NCBI GenBank assembly: GCA_012799365.1
Contig: JAAZLJ010000020.1
Span: 1 to 32,551, forward strand
Length of the DNA stretch: 32,551 nt
DNA from: Syntrophomonadaceae bacterium
Lineage (GTDB): Bacteria; Bacillota; Syntrophomonadia; Syntrophomonadales; Syntrophothermaceae
Reading direction: 5' to 3'
Within the stretch, counting starts at the first letter, position 1. The number at the start of each line of letters is the position of its first letter. A model generated the notes under the pieces. That model did not search any database. It was given only the letters and a program-made list of their open reading frames with translations, and was not told the DNA's origin. Made by a program: the position numbers and the translations under genes. Of this stretch, positions 18,801-27,774 are shown piece by piece.

Positions 18801-19958
18801 GTGTCAGATGAGCAGCAGTATTTGATGTTACCCGGACCTACTCCGGTACCCGGGAATGTCCTTAGAGCCTTGAGTACACCTATGATCAATCATCGCGGTC
18901 CTCAGTTCAAAGAACTGATTGAAGAGGTAACCGAAGGAGTTAAAAAAGTCTACCAAACCCAAAACCACGTAGTCACCTTCCCTTCTGCGGGGACCGGGGC
19001 TATGGAAGCAGCTGTAGTCAATTTTATTTCTCCCGGAGACCGAGTTTTGTCGGTATCTATCGGAGTGTTCGGCGACCGTTTTGCTAAAATAGCCAGAGCT
19101 TTCGGAGCAGAGGTCGAGCAGATCGAATTTCCCTGGGGAGAGGCTGCAGATGCGGAAGCAGTCGGGGCCCGACTGGCTGAGGATCGGAACCACGAGATAA
19201 AAGTGATACTGGTAACCCATAATGAAACTTCTACCGGAGTGGTCAACGACATCAAGGCCATCCGCCAGGCAGCGGAAGACCATCCGGCTCTTCTCATAGT
19301 TGATGCGGTTAGCAGTCTGGGAGCCATAGAAGTTAAGACCGATGAGTGGAATCTCGACGTAGTAGTAAGCGGCTCACAGAAAGCTTTCATGATTCCTCCC
19401 GGGCTATCTTTTCTGGCTATAAGCCCGCGGGCTTTGCAGGTAGCGGAGAAATGCACCAGCAGCCGATACTACTGGGACATCAAATCAGCTGTCGAGTACC
19501 TGGAAAAGGGGCAAACTCCGTACACCCCGGCCATATCCCTTTATTACGGTTTGCGGGAGTCTCTGAGAATGATGCAGGCAGAGGGTATGGAAAAAACCTT
19601 TGCTCGTCATGCTCTATATCGGGACATGGTAAGAGGAGGAATCCAGGCGATGGGGCTGCGTCTTCTGGCCGACGATAAGGTAGCTTCCTCTTCCTTGACC
19701 GCAGTGGTGGCACCTGAAAACATTGGAGCCAATCGTATCCGGAGTCACATACAAGAAAACTTTGATGTGATTATGGCCGGAGGACAACAAAAACTGAACG
19801 ATATCATATTCCGAATCGGGCATCTGGGCCATGTGCGCTGTCTGGACCTGCTGGCGGTACTGGCAGCCTTGGAAATAACGCTGGTGGAACTGGGTATGGA
19901 TATCGAACTGGGCCGAGGAGTCAAAAGAGCCCAGGAAATTCTGGCGAAGGGGAGATAG
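18801..19958 (+). CDS. Class V aminotransferase (serine/alanine-glyoxylate type), probable serine pathway
   Basis: This is a PLP-dependent fold-type I aminotransferase of 385 residues. The N-terminal motif is LPGPTPVP, Asp168 should bind the PLP pyridine nitrogen and Lys194 in SGSQKAFMIPP should form the Schiff base. I chose GTG 18801 (SD GGAGGA ten bases upstream); an in-frame ATG at 18759 lies inside the T-box terminator. The gene is in a serine T-box operon 3 bp before serA, so it probably supplies the transamination step of serine synthesis (a phosphoserine aminotransferase role) or interconverts serine, glyoxylate and alanine. The exact substrate cannot be read from the sequence. Confidence 0.88.
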   Translation: MSDEQQYLMLPGPTPVPGNVLRALSTPMINHRGPQFKELIEEVTEGVKKVYQTQNHVVTFPSAGTGAMEAAVVNFISPGDRVLSVSIGVFGDRFAKIARAFGAEVEQIEFPWGEAADAEAVGARLAEDRNHEIKVILVTHNETSTGVVNDIKAIRQAAEDHPALLIVDAVSSLGAIEVKTDEWNLDVVVSGSQKAFMIPPGLSFLAISPRALQVAEKCTSSRYYWDIKSAVEYLEKGQTPYTPAISLYYGLRESLRMMQAEGMEKTFARHALYRDMVRGGIQAMGLRLLADDKVASSSLTAVVAPENIGANRIRSHIQENFDVIMAGGQQKLNDIIFRIGHLGHVRCLDLLAVLAALEITLVELGMDIELGRGVKRAQEILAKGR

Positions 19959-19961
19959 CAA

Positions 19962-21545
19962 ATGGATAAGCAAAGGGTAATAGTTACTGAACGTATAGCT
20001 CAGGAAGGTCTTGATCTGTTAAAAACCGAGCTGGATGTAGACAACCGCGAAGGCATCAGCCGCGAGGAGTTATTGGAGATAATAGGGGAATATGATGCCA
20101 TAGTGGTTAGAAGTGCCACTCAGATCAATGAAGAACTGTTAGAGCGTGCGACTCGCCTCAAAATGGTAGGACGGGCCGGAAATGGAATTGACAACATAGA
20201 TGTGGAAGCTTGCACCCGTCAGGGGGTTATTGTAGCCAATACCCCGGATAGTAATACCATCTCAGCCGCTGAGCAGACTTTCTCTTTGATGTTGTCATCC
20301 CTGCGCAACACAGCTGAAGCCAATGCTTTTATAAAAGGTGGAAAATGGGATCGAAAACCATTCCGGGGTATGGAAATATACGGTAAGACCCTGGGGATTG
20401 TCGGATTGGGGCGTATTGGTTCCATGGTGGCTACCAGGGCCCGGGCTTTTGGCTGTCGGGTAATCGCCTATGACCCCTACATCGCCGATGAGCGGTTCGA
20501 AAGATTCAGGGCCGAGAAAAAGAATACCCTGGAGGAACTGGTGCGTGAAGCGGACATCATCACCGTTCATACTCCCCGGAACGAAGAAACTATGGGCATG
20601 ATCGGGGAGAAAGAGCTGGCCATGGCCCAAGACGGGGTAAGGGTGGTTAACTGTGCTCGTGGGGGTATAATCAATGAAAAAGCGCTACTGGAAGCTCTGA
20701 AATCAGGTAAAGTAGGCAGTGCCGGGCTCGACGTATTTGAAAAAGAGCCGTCTTACGGCAACCCACTTTTTGAATTCAAAAATGTCGTGGTCACCCCCCA
20801 CCTGGGCGCCGATACCTATGAAGCACAATATCGGGTAGGGGTCAACATAGCCGAACAGGTTATCAAAGGTCTGCGGGGTGAAATGGTTCCTAACGTAGTG
20901 AACCTGCCCACCGTATTGACAGAAGAACTCGAATCCCTGCGTTCTTATATCGAGCTGGCCCGCTATATGGGCAGCATTTATTATCAGGTGGAAAAAGCAC
21001 CTATTGACCGGGTAGAACTCTCCTTCAGTGGGGAAATCGCCAGGCAGGAAACTGAACTGCTGACCGTGTCCTTTTTGACCGGATTGGTATCTAATATTGT
21101 TTCTGAACGGGTGAATTACGTTAATGCCCGCCTCAAAGCGGAAGAAAGAGGAATTAAGGTATTTGAAAAGCGAGAGGATAAGACTTTTAAAGGGTATGCC
21201 AATCTGATTACCGCCCATATATACAATCACGGTCATAACATGGAGATCGCCGGAACCCTGACCGGGGCCGGTACTCCCTATATTGTGGAGATAAATGGGT
21301 TTGATGCGGAATTTACCCCTTCCGGCTGCGTGGTTATGGCTCGGAATGAAGATCGTCCAGGGGTAATCGGTGCCTTTACCACCGTACTGGGACAGGCTGG
21401 CATCAACATTTCTATGATGCGGGTGGGCAGCAAAGGGGAGCTTAACCTGATGGTGGTTAATGTAGACAGCCCGGTAGATGTCGATACCCTGGCCCGTCTG
21501 CAGGCAGTTAATGGAATCCATGGGGCCTGGGTTTTACGATTCTAA
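19962..21545 (+). CDS. serA: D-3-phosphoglycerate dehydrogenase
   Basis: SerA performs the first committed step of serine synthesis: 3-phosphoglycerate plus NAD to 3-phosphohydroxypyruvate. It is the long 527-residue form. It has the catalytic domain, an NAD-binding core with GLGRIG (148-153), and the catalytic set Arg233 (CARGG), Glu262 (FEKEP) and His280 (TPHLG). An intervening ASB-type domain and a C-terminal ACT domain (about 454-527), the usual site of serine feedback, follow. ATG 19962 is 3 bp after the aminotransferase, under the same T-box. Confidence 0.97.
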   Translation: MDKQRVIVTERIAQEGLDLLKTELDVDNREGISREELLEIIGEYDAIVVRSATQINEELLERATRLKMVGRAGNGIDNIDVEACTRQGVIVANTPDSNTISAAEQTFSLMLSSLRNTAEANAFIKGGKWDRKPFRGMEIYGKTLGIVGLGRIGSMVATRARAFGCRVIAYDPYIADERFERFRAEKKNTLEELVREADIITVHTPRNEETMGMIGEKELAMAQDGVRVVNCARGGIINEKALLEALKSGKVGSAGLDVFEKEPSYGNPLFEFKNVVVTPHLGADTYEAQYRVGVNIAEQVIKGLRGEMVPNVVNLPTVLTEELESLRSYIELARYMGSIYYQVEKAPIDRVELSFSGEIARQETELLTVSFLTGLVSNIVSERVNYVNARLKAEERGIKVFEKREDKTFKGYANLITAHIYNHGHNMEIAGTLTGAGTPYIVEINGFDAEFTPSGCVVMARNEDRPGVIGAFTTVLGQAGINISMMRVGSKGELNLMVVNVDSPVDVDTLARLQAVNGIHGAWVLRF

Positions 21546-21560
21546 TTTTTAGAAAACCGG

Positions 21561-22997
<1,437 letters not shown>

Positions 22998-23058
22998 GCT
23001 CCTGAACGGTCAGCAGCCCAGGGTAAGGATTTCGACGGTAAAGGCCATGCAGCGTCGG

Positions 23059-23087
23059 TTGACAAGGAATGATGCCTGTGATATACT
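23059..23087 (+). promoter_or_regulatory. Sigma-A promoter for the tRNA-Ser-Ser-Arg cluster
   Basis: TTGACA (23059-23064) and TATACT (23082-23087) are exactly 17 bp apart. The predicted start is about 30 bp before the first tRNA. Confidence 0.9.
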
Positions 23088-23122
23088 TCTACTTGCGTTA
23101 AATGAGGCCAGTAGCCTTACCA

Positions 23123-23212
23123 GGAGGAGTGTCCGAGCGGTTGAAGGAGGCGGTCTTGAAAACCGTTGAGCCTTTACGGGCTCCGTGGGTTCGAATCCTA
23201 CCTCCTCCGCCA
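23123..23212 (+). tRNA. tRNA-Ser (anticodon TGA)
   Basis: The acceptor GGAGGAG pairs with CTCCTCC. The anticodon loop CTTGAAA gives TGA. A long variable arm and an encoded CCA are present, with discriminator G. It reads UCA and, by wobble, other UCN codons. Confidence 0.97.
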
Positions 23213-23229
23213 TTTGAACACTTGGGTGC

Positions 23230-23323
23230 GGAGAGATGGCCGAGATGGCTGAAGGCGGTCGCCTGCTAAGCGATTAAGCGGGGATAACTCGCTTCGAGGG
23301 TTCGAATCCCTCTCTCTCCGCCA
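23230..23323 (+). tRNA. tRNA-Ser (anticodon GCT)
   Basis: The acceptor GGAGAGA pairs with TCTCTCC. The loop CTGCTAA gives GCT, reading AGC and AGU. It has a long variable arm, CCA encoded and discriminator G. Confidence 0.97.
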
Positions 23324-23345
23324 TTACAATTTAGTTAAATGACGC

Positions 23346-23422
<77 letters not shown>

Positions 23423-23447
23423 CTTTTATATTTATAGTCTATACAGT

Positions 23448-23474
23448 AAAGCCCGTTATATAACGGGCTTTTTT
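23448..23474 (+). terminator. Terminator of the tRNA-Ser-Ser-Arg cluster
   Basis: AAAGCCCGTTA and TAACGGGCTTT form an 11-bp stem followed by more T's. It ends the tRNA transcript. Confidence 0.9.
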
Positions 23475-23659
23475 GCTGCTTTTATGGACTTACCAAGAAT
23501 CCCTTAATAGCTGCCGCCCAACGACTGGCGGCCGGACCATTTCATTTTAAAATATACCCGAGATTTGTACTTAAGTTCAAAGAAGTTGTGTAGATATGGG
23601 AGCCCCAAAAAAGGCTTCACCAGGTGCCATCCTTACGGGGTTTTTTAACATGGGATTTT

Positions 23660-25108
23660 CTATAAACTATCGGCAAAATCAGATTTGAATTTTGCTACTA
23701 ATTTGCTCTGCCAATCTGAAACCGGCGCCAGTCTGCCAAAGAAGAAACGTAATACCTTGGGTTCTTCCACAAAACGCAATCCATCCACCAGTTCACGGTT
23801 CTCGTAAAGCCAACCTATACGGTCAACCGCATATTTGACCTGGGATAGAGTAAACACCCGCCGCGGCATGGCCAAACGTAAAAGCTCCATATCGGACAGC
23901 GGTTCAATTCCATTTTCATCCCTTTGTTCCGACATGGTACCTCTTTCCATCCCTCGGATCCCACTCACTATATATAGCGCTGCTGCCAGGGCTCCGGCCG
24001 GGTATTGGGTTTGGGGAATATGGGGTAGAAAAGTCATGGCGTTCAAATGACAGCCCAAACCGCCGGCAGGGGTAACTACCGGAACCCCTTTTTTCTTAAG
24101 CTCATCAGCCATATATTCGATAAACAGGGGGCCCTGGCTGATCATATTCTCGTCCATGGTTTCATCAAGACCGACGACCATAGCCTCCATCTCGCGTACA
24201 GACATCCCACCGTAAGTTAGAAAACCTTCATATAACGGTAAAAATTCGCGCATTTTCTGGTACCATTCTTCATTATCGAGACAGATCACCCCGCCACGGA
24301 CACAGCCCAGCTTCCGGGCTGAGAAATAGATAATATCCGATAGATCCGATATCTCCCTGGTAATTTCCCTTATGCTCATATTTTCACACTTTTCTTCCCT
24401 TACTTTAATAAAGTAAAGGTTATCAGCCAGAAGACTGGCATCAAGCACAACCATGATTCCATTTTGTCTGCATATAGTGCTAACTTCACGCATGTTTTCA
24501 AGGGAAAAAGGCTGTCCACCAATCAGGTTGGTACCTGCTTCCAATCGCAAGAAGGCTATTTTTTCTGAGCCGTATTTTTCTATTACAGCTTTAAGTTTTT
24601 CAATATCAGAATTACCTTTGAAGGGATGAGCACTGTCGATATTTAAGCCCTCGTCAATCACTATCTCCTCGACAGTTCCACCGTTCAAGACTATATGGGC
24701 TTTGGTGGTGGTAAAATGATAATTCATGGGCACGATAGACCCCGGTGTCACAAAGGCCTGAGATAAAATGTTTTCACAGGCCCTTCCTTGATGGGCAGGC
24801 AGAAAATACTTCTTACCAAATATTTCGGTTATTTTGTTTTCCAGTCGAGAAAAAGTCTCAGAACCAGCATAACTGTCATCTGCTACCATCATCGCTGCTA
24901 GCTGCTGATCACTCATAGCATTTACACCGCTGTCGGTCAGCATATCCAAAAACACATCGCGGTTTTTAAGCAAAAAAGTATTATTCCCCGCTTCGGTAAT
25001 AGCTTCTAAACGGCGTTCAATCGGAACCAGATTTAGCTTCTGAACAATGCGGACTTTGTGCATTTCCAGGGGAACCTTTTCGCCGTAGTAGAATTTAATA
25101 TTTGACAC
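23660..25108 (-). CDS. Beta-eliminating lyase, tyrosine phenol-lyase/tryptophanase family, divergent
   Basis: This is a PLP enzyme of the family that splits tyrosine to phenol (TPL) or tryptophan to indole (TnaA), plus pyruvate and ammonia. It has 482 residues from GTG 25108. Conserved features are LTDSGVNAMSD, DDSYAGSE, AHQGRACEN, HFTTTKAH, PLP-binding Asp223, Schiff-base Lys266 in SARKLG, GIRGMERG and RLAMPRR. GIRGMERG resembles TPL more than TnaA. The family DATR/DSAR motif reads DASL here (Leu226 for Arg), and KKD reads RKL. The substrate is therefore uncertain. GTG 25108 has GGAGTGGAGG ahead of it; TTG 25123 has no SD. An attenuator-like leader precedes it. Confidence 0.85.
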   Translation of the reverse strand: MSNIKFYYGEKVPLEMHKVRIVQKLNLVPIERRLEAITEAGNNTFLLKNRDVFLDMLTDSGVNAMSDQQLAAMMVADDSYAGSETFSRLENKITEIFGKKYFLPAHQGRACENILSQAFVTPGSIVPMNYHFTTTKAHIVLNGGTVEEIVIDEGLNIDSAHPFKGNSDIEKLKAVIEKYGSEKIAFLRLEAGTNLIGGQPFSLENMREVSTICRQNGIMVVLDASLLADNLYFIKVREEKCENMSIREITREISDLSDIIYFSARKLGCVRGGVICLDNEEWYQKMREFLPLYEGFLTYGGMSVREMEAMVVGLDETMDENMISQGPLFIEYMADELKKKGVPVVTPAGGLGCHLNAMTFLPHIPQTQYPAGALAAALYIVSGIRGMERGTMSEQRDENGIEPLSDMELLRLAMPRRVFTLSQVKYAVDRIGWLYENRELVDGLRFVEEPKVLRFFFGRLAPVSDWQSKLVAKFKSDFADSL

Positions 25109-25201
25109 TAACCTCCACTCCAATCTAAATATTTTGAATATGCAGCAGGGTCTGCCCTGCAGCCGGTATTTTACCCCTTTAATTACACATTCTTCCTATG
25201 G

Positions 25202-25233
25202 ACAAAATAAAAAACATACCCAGGAGGGTATGT
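25202..25233 (-). terminator. Leader terminator (possible attenuator) before the lyase gene
   Basis: On the minus strand ACATACCC-TCCT-GGGTATGT is followed by TTTTTATTTTG. It lies about 95 nt before the lyase start and reads toward it. The upstream segment GGGTAGTAG (25262-25270) can pair instead with CTAC-A-TACCC (25226-25235), disrupting this hairpin. Confidence 0.75.
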
Positions 25234-25269
25234 AGATCAATACGATTCTAACCGTCTTATGCTACTACC

Positions 25270-25320
25270 CTACCATCCTACCATTTTATGTGCAATAAAA
25301 TACCAACGCCGAGCTACCAT
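25270..25320 (-). CDS. Candidate leader peptide with Trp-Tyr-Phe (MVARRWYFIAHKMVGW)
   Basis: A 16-codon reading frame starts ATG at 25320 and ends TAG at 25270. It has Trp6-Tyr7-Phe8 in a row and Trp16 just before the stop. The stop codon overlaps the segment able to form an antiterminator, the geometry expected for ribosome-mediated attenuation. There is no SD; if the promoter at 25332-25360 is used, the mRNA would be nearly leaderless. The frame could be chance, as it is short. The downstream gene belongs to an aromatic amino acid lyase family, which makes the aromatic codons notable. Confidence 0.4.
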   Translation of the reverse strand: MVARRWYFIAHKMVGW

Positions 25321-25331
25321 ACTACACTATA

Positions 25332-25360
25332 ATCATATATCAACAGATGATAACAAACAA
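25332..25360 (-). promoter_or_regulatory. Candidate promoter for the lyase leader
   Basis: On the minus strand TTGTTT (25355-25360) and TATGAT (25332-25337) are 17 bp apart. The -35 is weak. Transcription would start about 5 nt before the leader ATG. Confidence 0.4.
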
Positions 25361-25465
25361 GATATTTATGTGTAAATTCTTTCCTGGTAAGAATGTGAGG
25401 GTTGCAAAAAGGGCCGCAGATAGTATAGAATACAATAGTACAGGATGCATCAAGAGTGTCTTTGT

Positions 25466-25496
25466 GGGTTTGAATCCTTCCGGACCGGGCGGGCCA
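25466..25496 (+). pseudogene. tRNA 3'-end-like fragment
   Basis: GGGTTTGAATCCTTCCGG resembles the T-arm to acceptor part of tRNA-Arg(CCT) (25625-25640, with GGGTTCGAGTCCCTCCGG) and is followed by GGGCGGGCCA. The T-stem does not close and no 5' half is present, so it is a decayed copy or a coincidence. The rest of 25361-25571 shows nothing else. Confidence 0.35.
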
Positions 25497-25571
25497 TTCT
25501 TATATGTGTATTATCGTTTAAATCGATAAACGCTCATAAGGTTAAGGCTCGAACATCACTTTTGATATCCG

Positions 25572-25648
25572 GCGCCCGTAGCTCAGTTGGATAGAGCAGC
25601 GGTTTCCTAAACCGGAGGCCGGGGGTTCGAGTCCCTCCGGGCGCACCA
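25572..25648 (+). tRNA. tRNA-Arg (anticodon CCT)
   Basis: The acceptor GCGCCCG pairs with CGGGCGC. The loop TTCCTAA gives CCT, reading AGG. Discriminator A, CCA encoded. A G-rich/C-rich imperfect hairpin with a T-run (about 25661-25692) may end the transcript. Confidence 0.96.
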
Positions 25649-25727
25649 TATAAAACAGTGATAGTCGGGGTTTTCAGGCCCTGGCTTTTTTGTTGAGAGG
25701 ACCGAATAGGTTCAAGCGGAGTCAGTT

Positions 25728-25975
25728 ATGAAAATAGTTTGAAACCGCAGATATACGCTAATGGACGCAGATGACAAAAAACAACTCTTTACGGGAGTGT
25801 GGTAACCCGGCGAAGCGACCTATGAAGCCGACGATGTTTCGGCAAGTGCCGGCGTATAAAGGCCAAGCCAGACCGCCGATGAGTCCGGGAGCGAGCGGGT
25901 TATCACCATTCAAATAAAAATGCTGTTTTCATAGCTTGGATGGTGATACCAATCGGGATCATGGACGTCTACTGT
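25728..25975 (+). repeat. Dispersed intergenic repeat, copy D (most complete)
   Basis: Module 1 is at 25738-25792, with GAAACCGCAGATATACGCTA and GGACGCAGATGA. The left arm GGAGTGTGGTAACCCG is at 25794-25809, a GAAGC-rich interior follows, and the right arm CGGGTTATCACCATTC is at 25896-25911. The right module has ATGCTGTTTTCAT, GGTGATACCAATCGGG and ATGGACGTCT. It lies between tRNA-Arg(CCT) and the tadA promoter. Confidence 0.7.
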
Positions 25976-26015
25976 GATTGACCCTGAGCCATGGTGGTGC
26001 TGCCGCTGCTGAAAC

Positions 26016-26634
<619 letters not shown>

Positions 26635-26643
26635 GCAAATAAT

Positions 26644-26688
26644 ACGCGCGAGCTATGAGGTTCATGGCCCGCGCGTTTCTGTTTTATA
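26644..26688 (+). terminator. Terminator of tadA-tRNA-Ser(CGA)
   Basis: ACGCGCG (26644-26650) pairs with CGCGCGT (26670-26676), and an inner stem GCTATGA/TCATGGC extends it. The T-rich tail is TTCTGTTTTATA. Confidence 0.75.
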
Positions 26689-26963
26689 CAGCCGCTTGCA
26701 CGAGTATTACGAGCGAGAACGCCCCTGAATAGTTGGAAAGAGAAAAAAATTATAATTAGTTATCCATCTCTAAAACAAGAAAATATTGATGATCAGCAAG
26801 GGGTTTTGGCCCTTTGTTTTACTACAGGCTACGGGACATGGATGATTTAACTCATATGGATCGGGGGGATGCTTGCAATTAATCAGAATTGAAGGTAAAA
26901 TGTTATAGCTACCCGACATAAAAGTGTATAATCATATGGTAGTGCTAGAACATGATTCAGCGT
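26689..26963. other. Gene-free spacer between two tRNA-Ser genes
   Basis: No coding frame is convincing. It holds a weak hairpin with T-run (AAGGG...CCCTT TGTTTT, about 26799-26822) and a TATAAT at 26927-26932 that may serve tRNA-Ser(GGA), although its -35 is poor. Confidence 0.5.
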
Positions 26964-27059
26964 GGAGAGATGGCTGAGTCTGGTCGAAGGCGCTCGACTG
27001 GAAATCGAGTAGGCGGGCTTCAACCTGCCTCGAGGGTTCAAATCCCTCTCTCTCCGCCA
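26964..27059 (+). tRNA. tRNA-Ser (anticodon GGA)
   Basis: The acceptor GGAGAGA pairs with TCTCTCC. The loop CTGGAAA gives GGA, reading UCC and UCU. It is the tRNA that matches the UCC specifier and the UGGC bulge of the T-box at 18545-18773. Confidence 0.97.
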
Positions 27060-27070
27060 TTTGCAGACGG

Positions 27071-27110
27071 GCCTTTACCTCTGGTGAAGTGATATCAGGT
27101 AAAGGCTTTG
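27071..27110 (+). terminator. Hairpin after tRNA-Ser(GGA), probable terminator
   Basis: GCCTTTACCT and AGGTAAAGGC form a perfect 10-bp stem with a 16-nt loop, then only TTTG. A TATACT at 27111-27116 right after it may be the -10 of the SRP RNA gene. Confidence 0.5.
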
Positions 27111-27132
27111 TATACTAAATGCTATTAAATTT

Positions 27133-27402
27133 GCCGCGCTAGACGGGGAGGTAGCGGTGCCTTATAACCTGCAATCCGCTATAGCAGGGTTTAATTCCTG
27201 AGTTGAGGGCCTTATCTTGTGGGGTCCGGCCAGGGTAAGTGGCGTTGAGGCTTGGGTCCTGCGCAACAGGACATCCTGAATCGTGTCAGGTCCGGGAGGA
27301 AGCAGCACTAAGGGATTCCTCCTGTGTGCCGCAGGGGAGCCTGAGCGGAGCTAACTGCTCTGGTAACGCCCGGAAGGTAAGTTCGATACCAGGTGCGCGG
27401 CA
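27133..27402 (+). ncRNA. ffs: Signal recognition particle RNA, large (Firmicutes) form
   Basis: The conserved domain IV sequence GTCAGGTCCGGGAGGAAGCA and AGCACTAAGG is present, with the returning strand CCTGTGTGCCGCAGGGGAGCC. The ends pair (GCCGCGC with GTGCGCGGC), giving about 270 nt, the size of SRP RNA with an Alu domain. It ends just before a strong terminator. Precise 5' and 3' ends are estimates. Confidence 0.93.
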
Positions 27403-27420
27403 TTAATTTGGGGAATTATT

Positions 27421-27451
27421 AGGTGAGTAATCGCTTTTACTCACCTTTTTT
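27421..27451 (+). terminator. Terminator of SRP RNA gene
   Basis: AGGTGAGTAA pairs with TTACTCACCT across a short loop (TCGCTT region) and is followed by a T-run. Confidence 0.92.
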
Positions 27452-27603
27452 GTTAGGGAAACGTTTGGCATCCCAGGGAGGAAAAATACCTTTTCACCTA
27501 GAATCTAATCCTAGATGTCTTGTTGCTGTGGCTCCGGCAGTTAGTGTTAGGATGGCTGAACCTGTTAAACAATTATAGAGCTGCGATGGTGAGGCCAGCT
27601 TCA

Positions 27604-27735
27604 TCGCAGACGTCCATAATGCCGGAGGTATTACCATCAGGGCCATAAAAATACCATATTTGTGGAGTGTGATAACCCGTTTGTTCCTCGACTCGTCGAC
27701 TGCAGTCCATCAGCGTTCTTCTGCGGTTTCAAACA
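27604..27735 (-). repeat. Dispersed intergenic repeat, copy F (reverse orientation)
   Basis: Read on the minus strand: GAAACCGCAGAAGAACGCTG, CTGCAGTCGAC (27695-27705), CGGGTTATCACACTCC, AAATATGGTATTTTTATGG, then GATGGTAATACC and ATGGACGTCTGCG. The interior and the left arm are missing. It fills most of the 323-bp gap between the SRP RNA terminator and dnaX. Confidence 0.65.
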
Positions 27736-27774
27736 AGAGCCGGGGAGATGTTATAGAAAGGTGGAACGGTATAA

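Noticed and set aside
23010-23213. Minus-strand frame with EVGFEPTEP-like peptide over tRNA-Ser
   Set aside because: This is the well-known spurious translation of the antisense of a tRNA-Ser gene. The same artefact occurs at 26477-26665.
23581-23659. Possible riboswitch or terminator after the lyase gene (GCCCC, GGCTTCACCAGG, GGGG, T-run)
   Set aside because: Pairing is weak and inconsistent on either strand; at best a poor terminator.
25347-25529. 60-codon plus-strand frame upstream of tRNA-Arg(CCT)
   Set aside because: No SD, no family resemblance, and it runs over the tRNA-like fragment.
27111-27132. Promoter for SRP RNA (TATACT at 27111-27116)
   Set aside because: No acceptable -35 at 16-18 bp and the distance to the RNA 5' end is long, so it was not listed as a feature.
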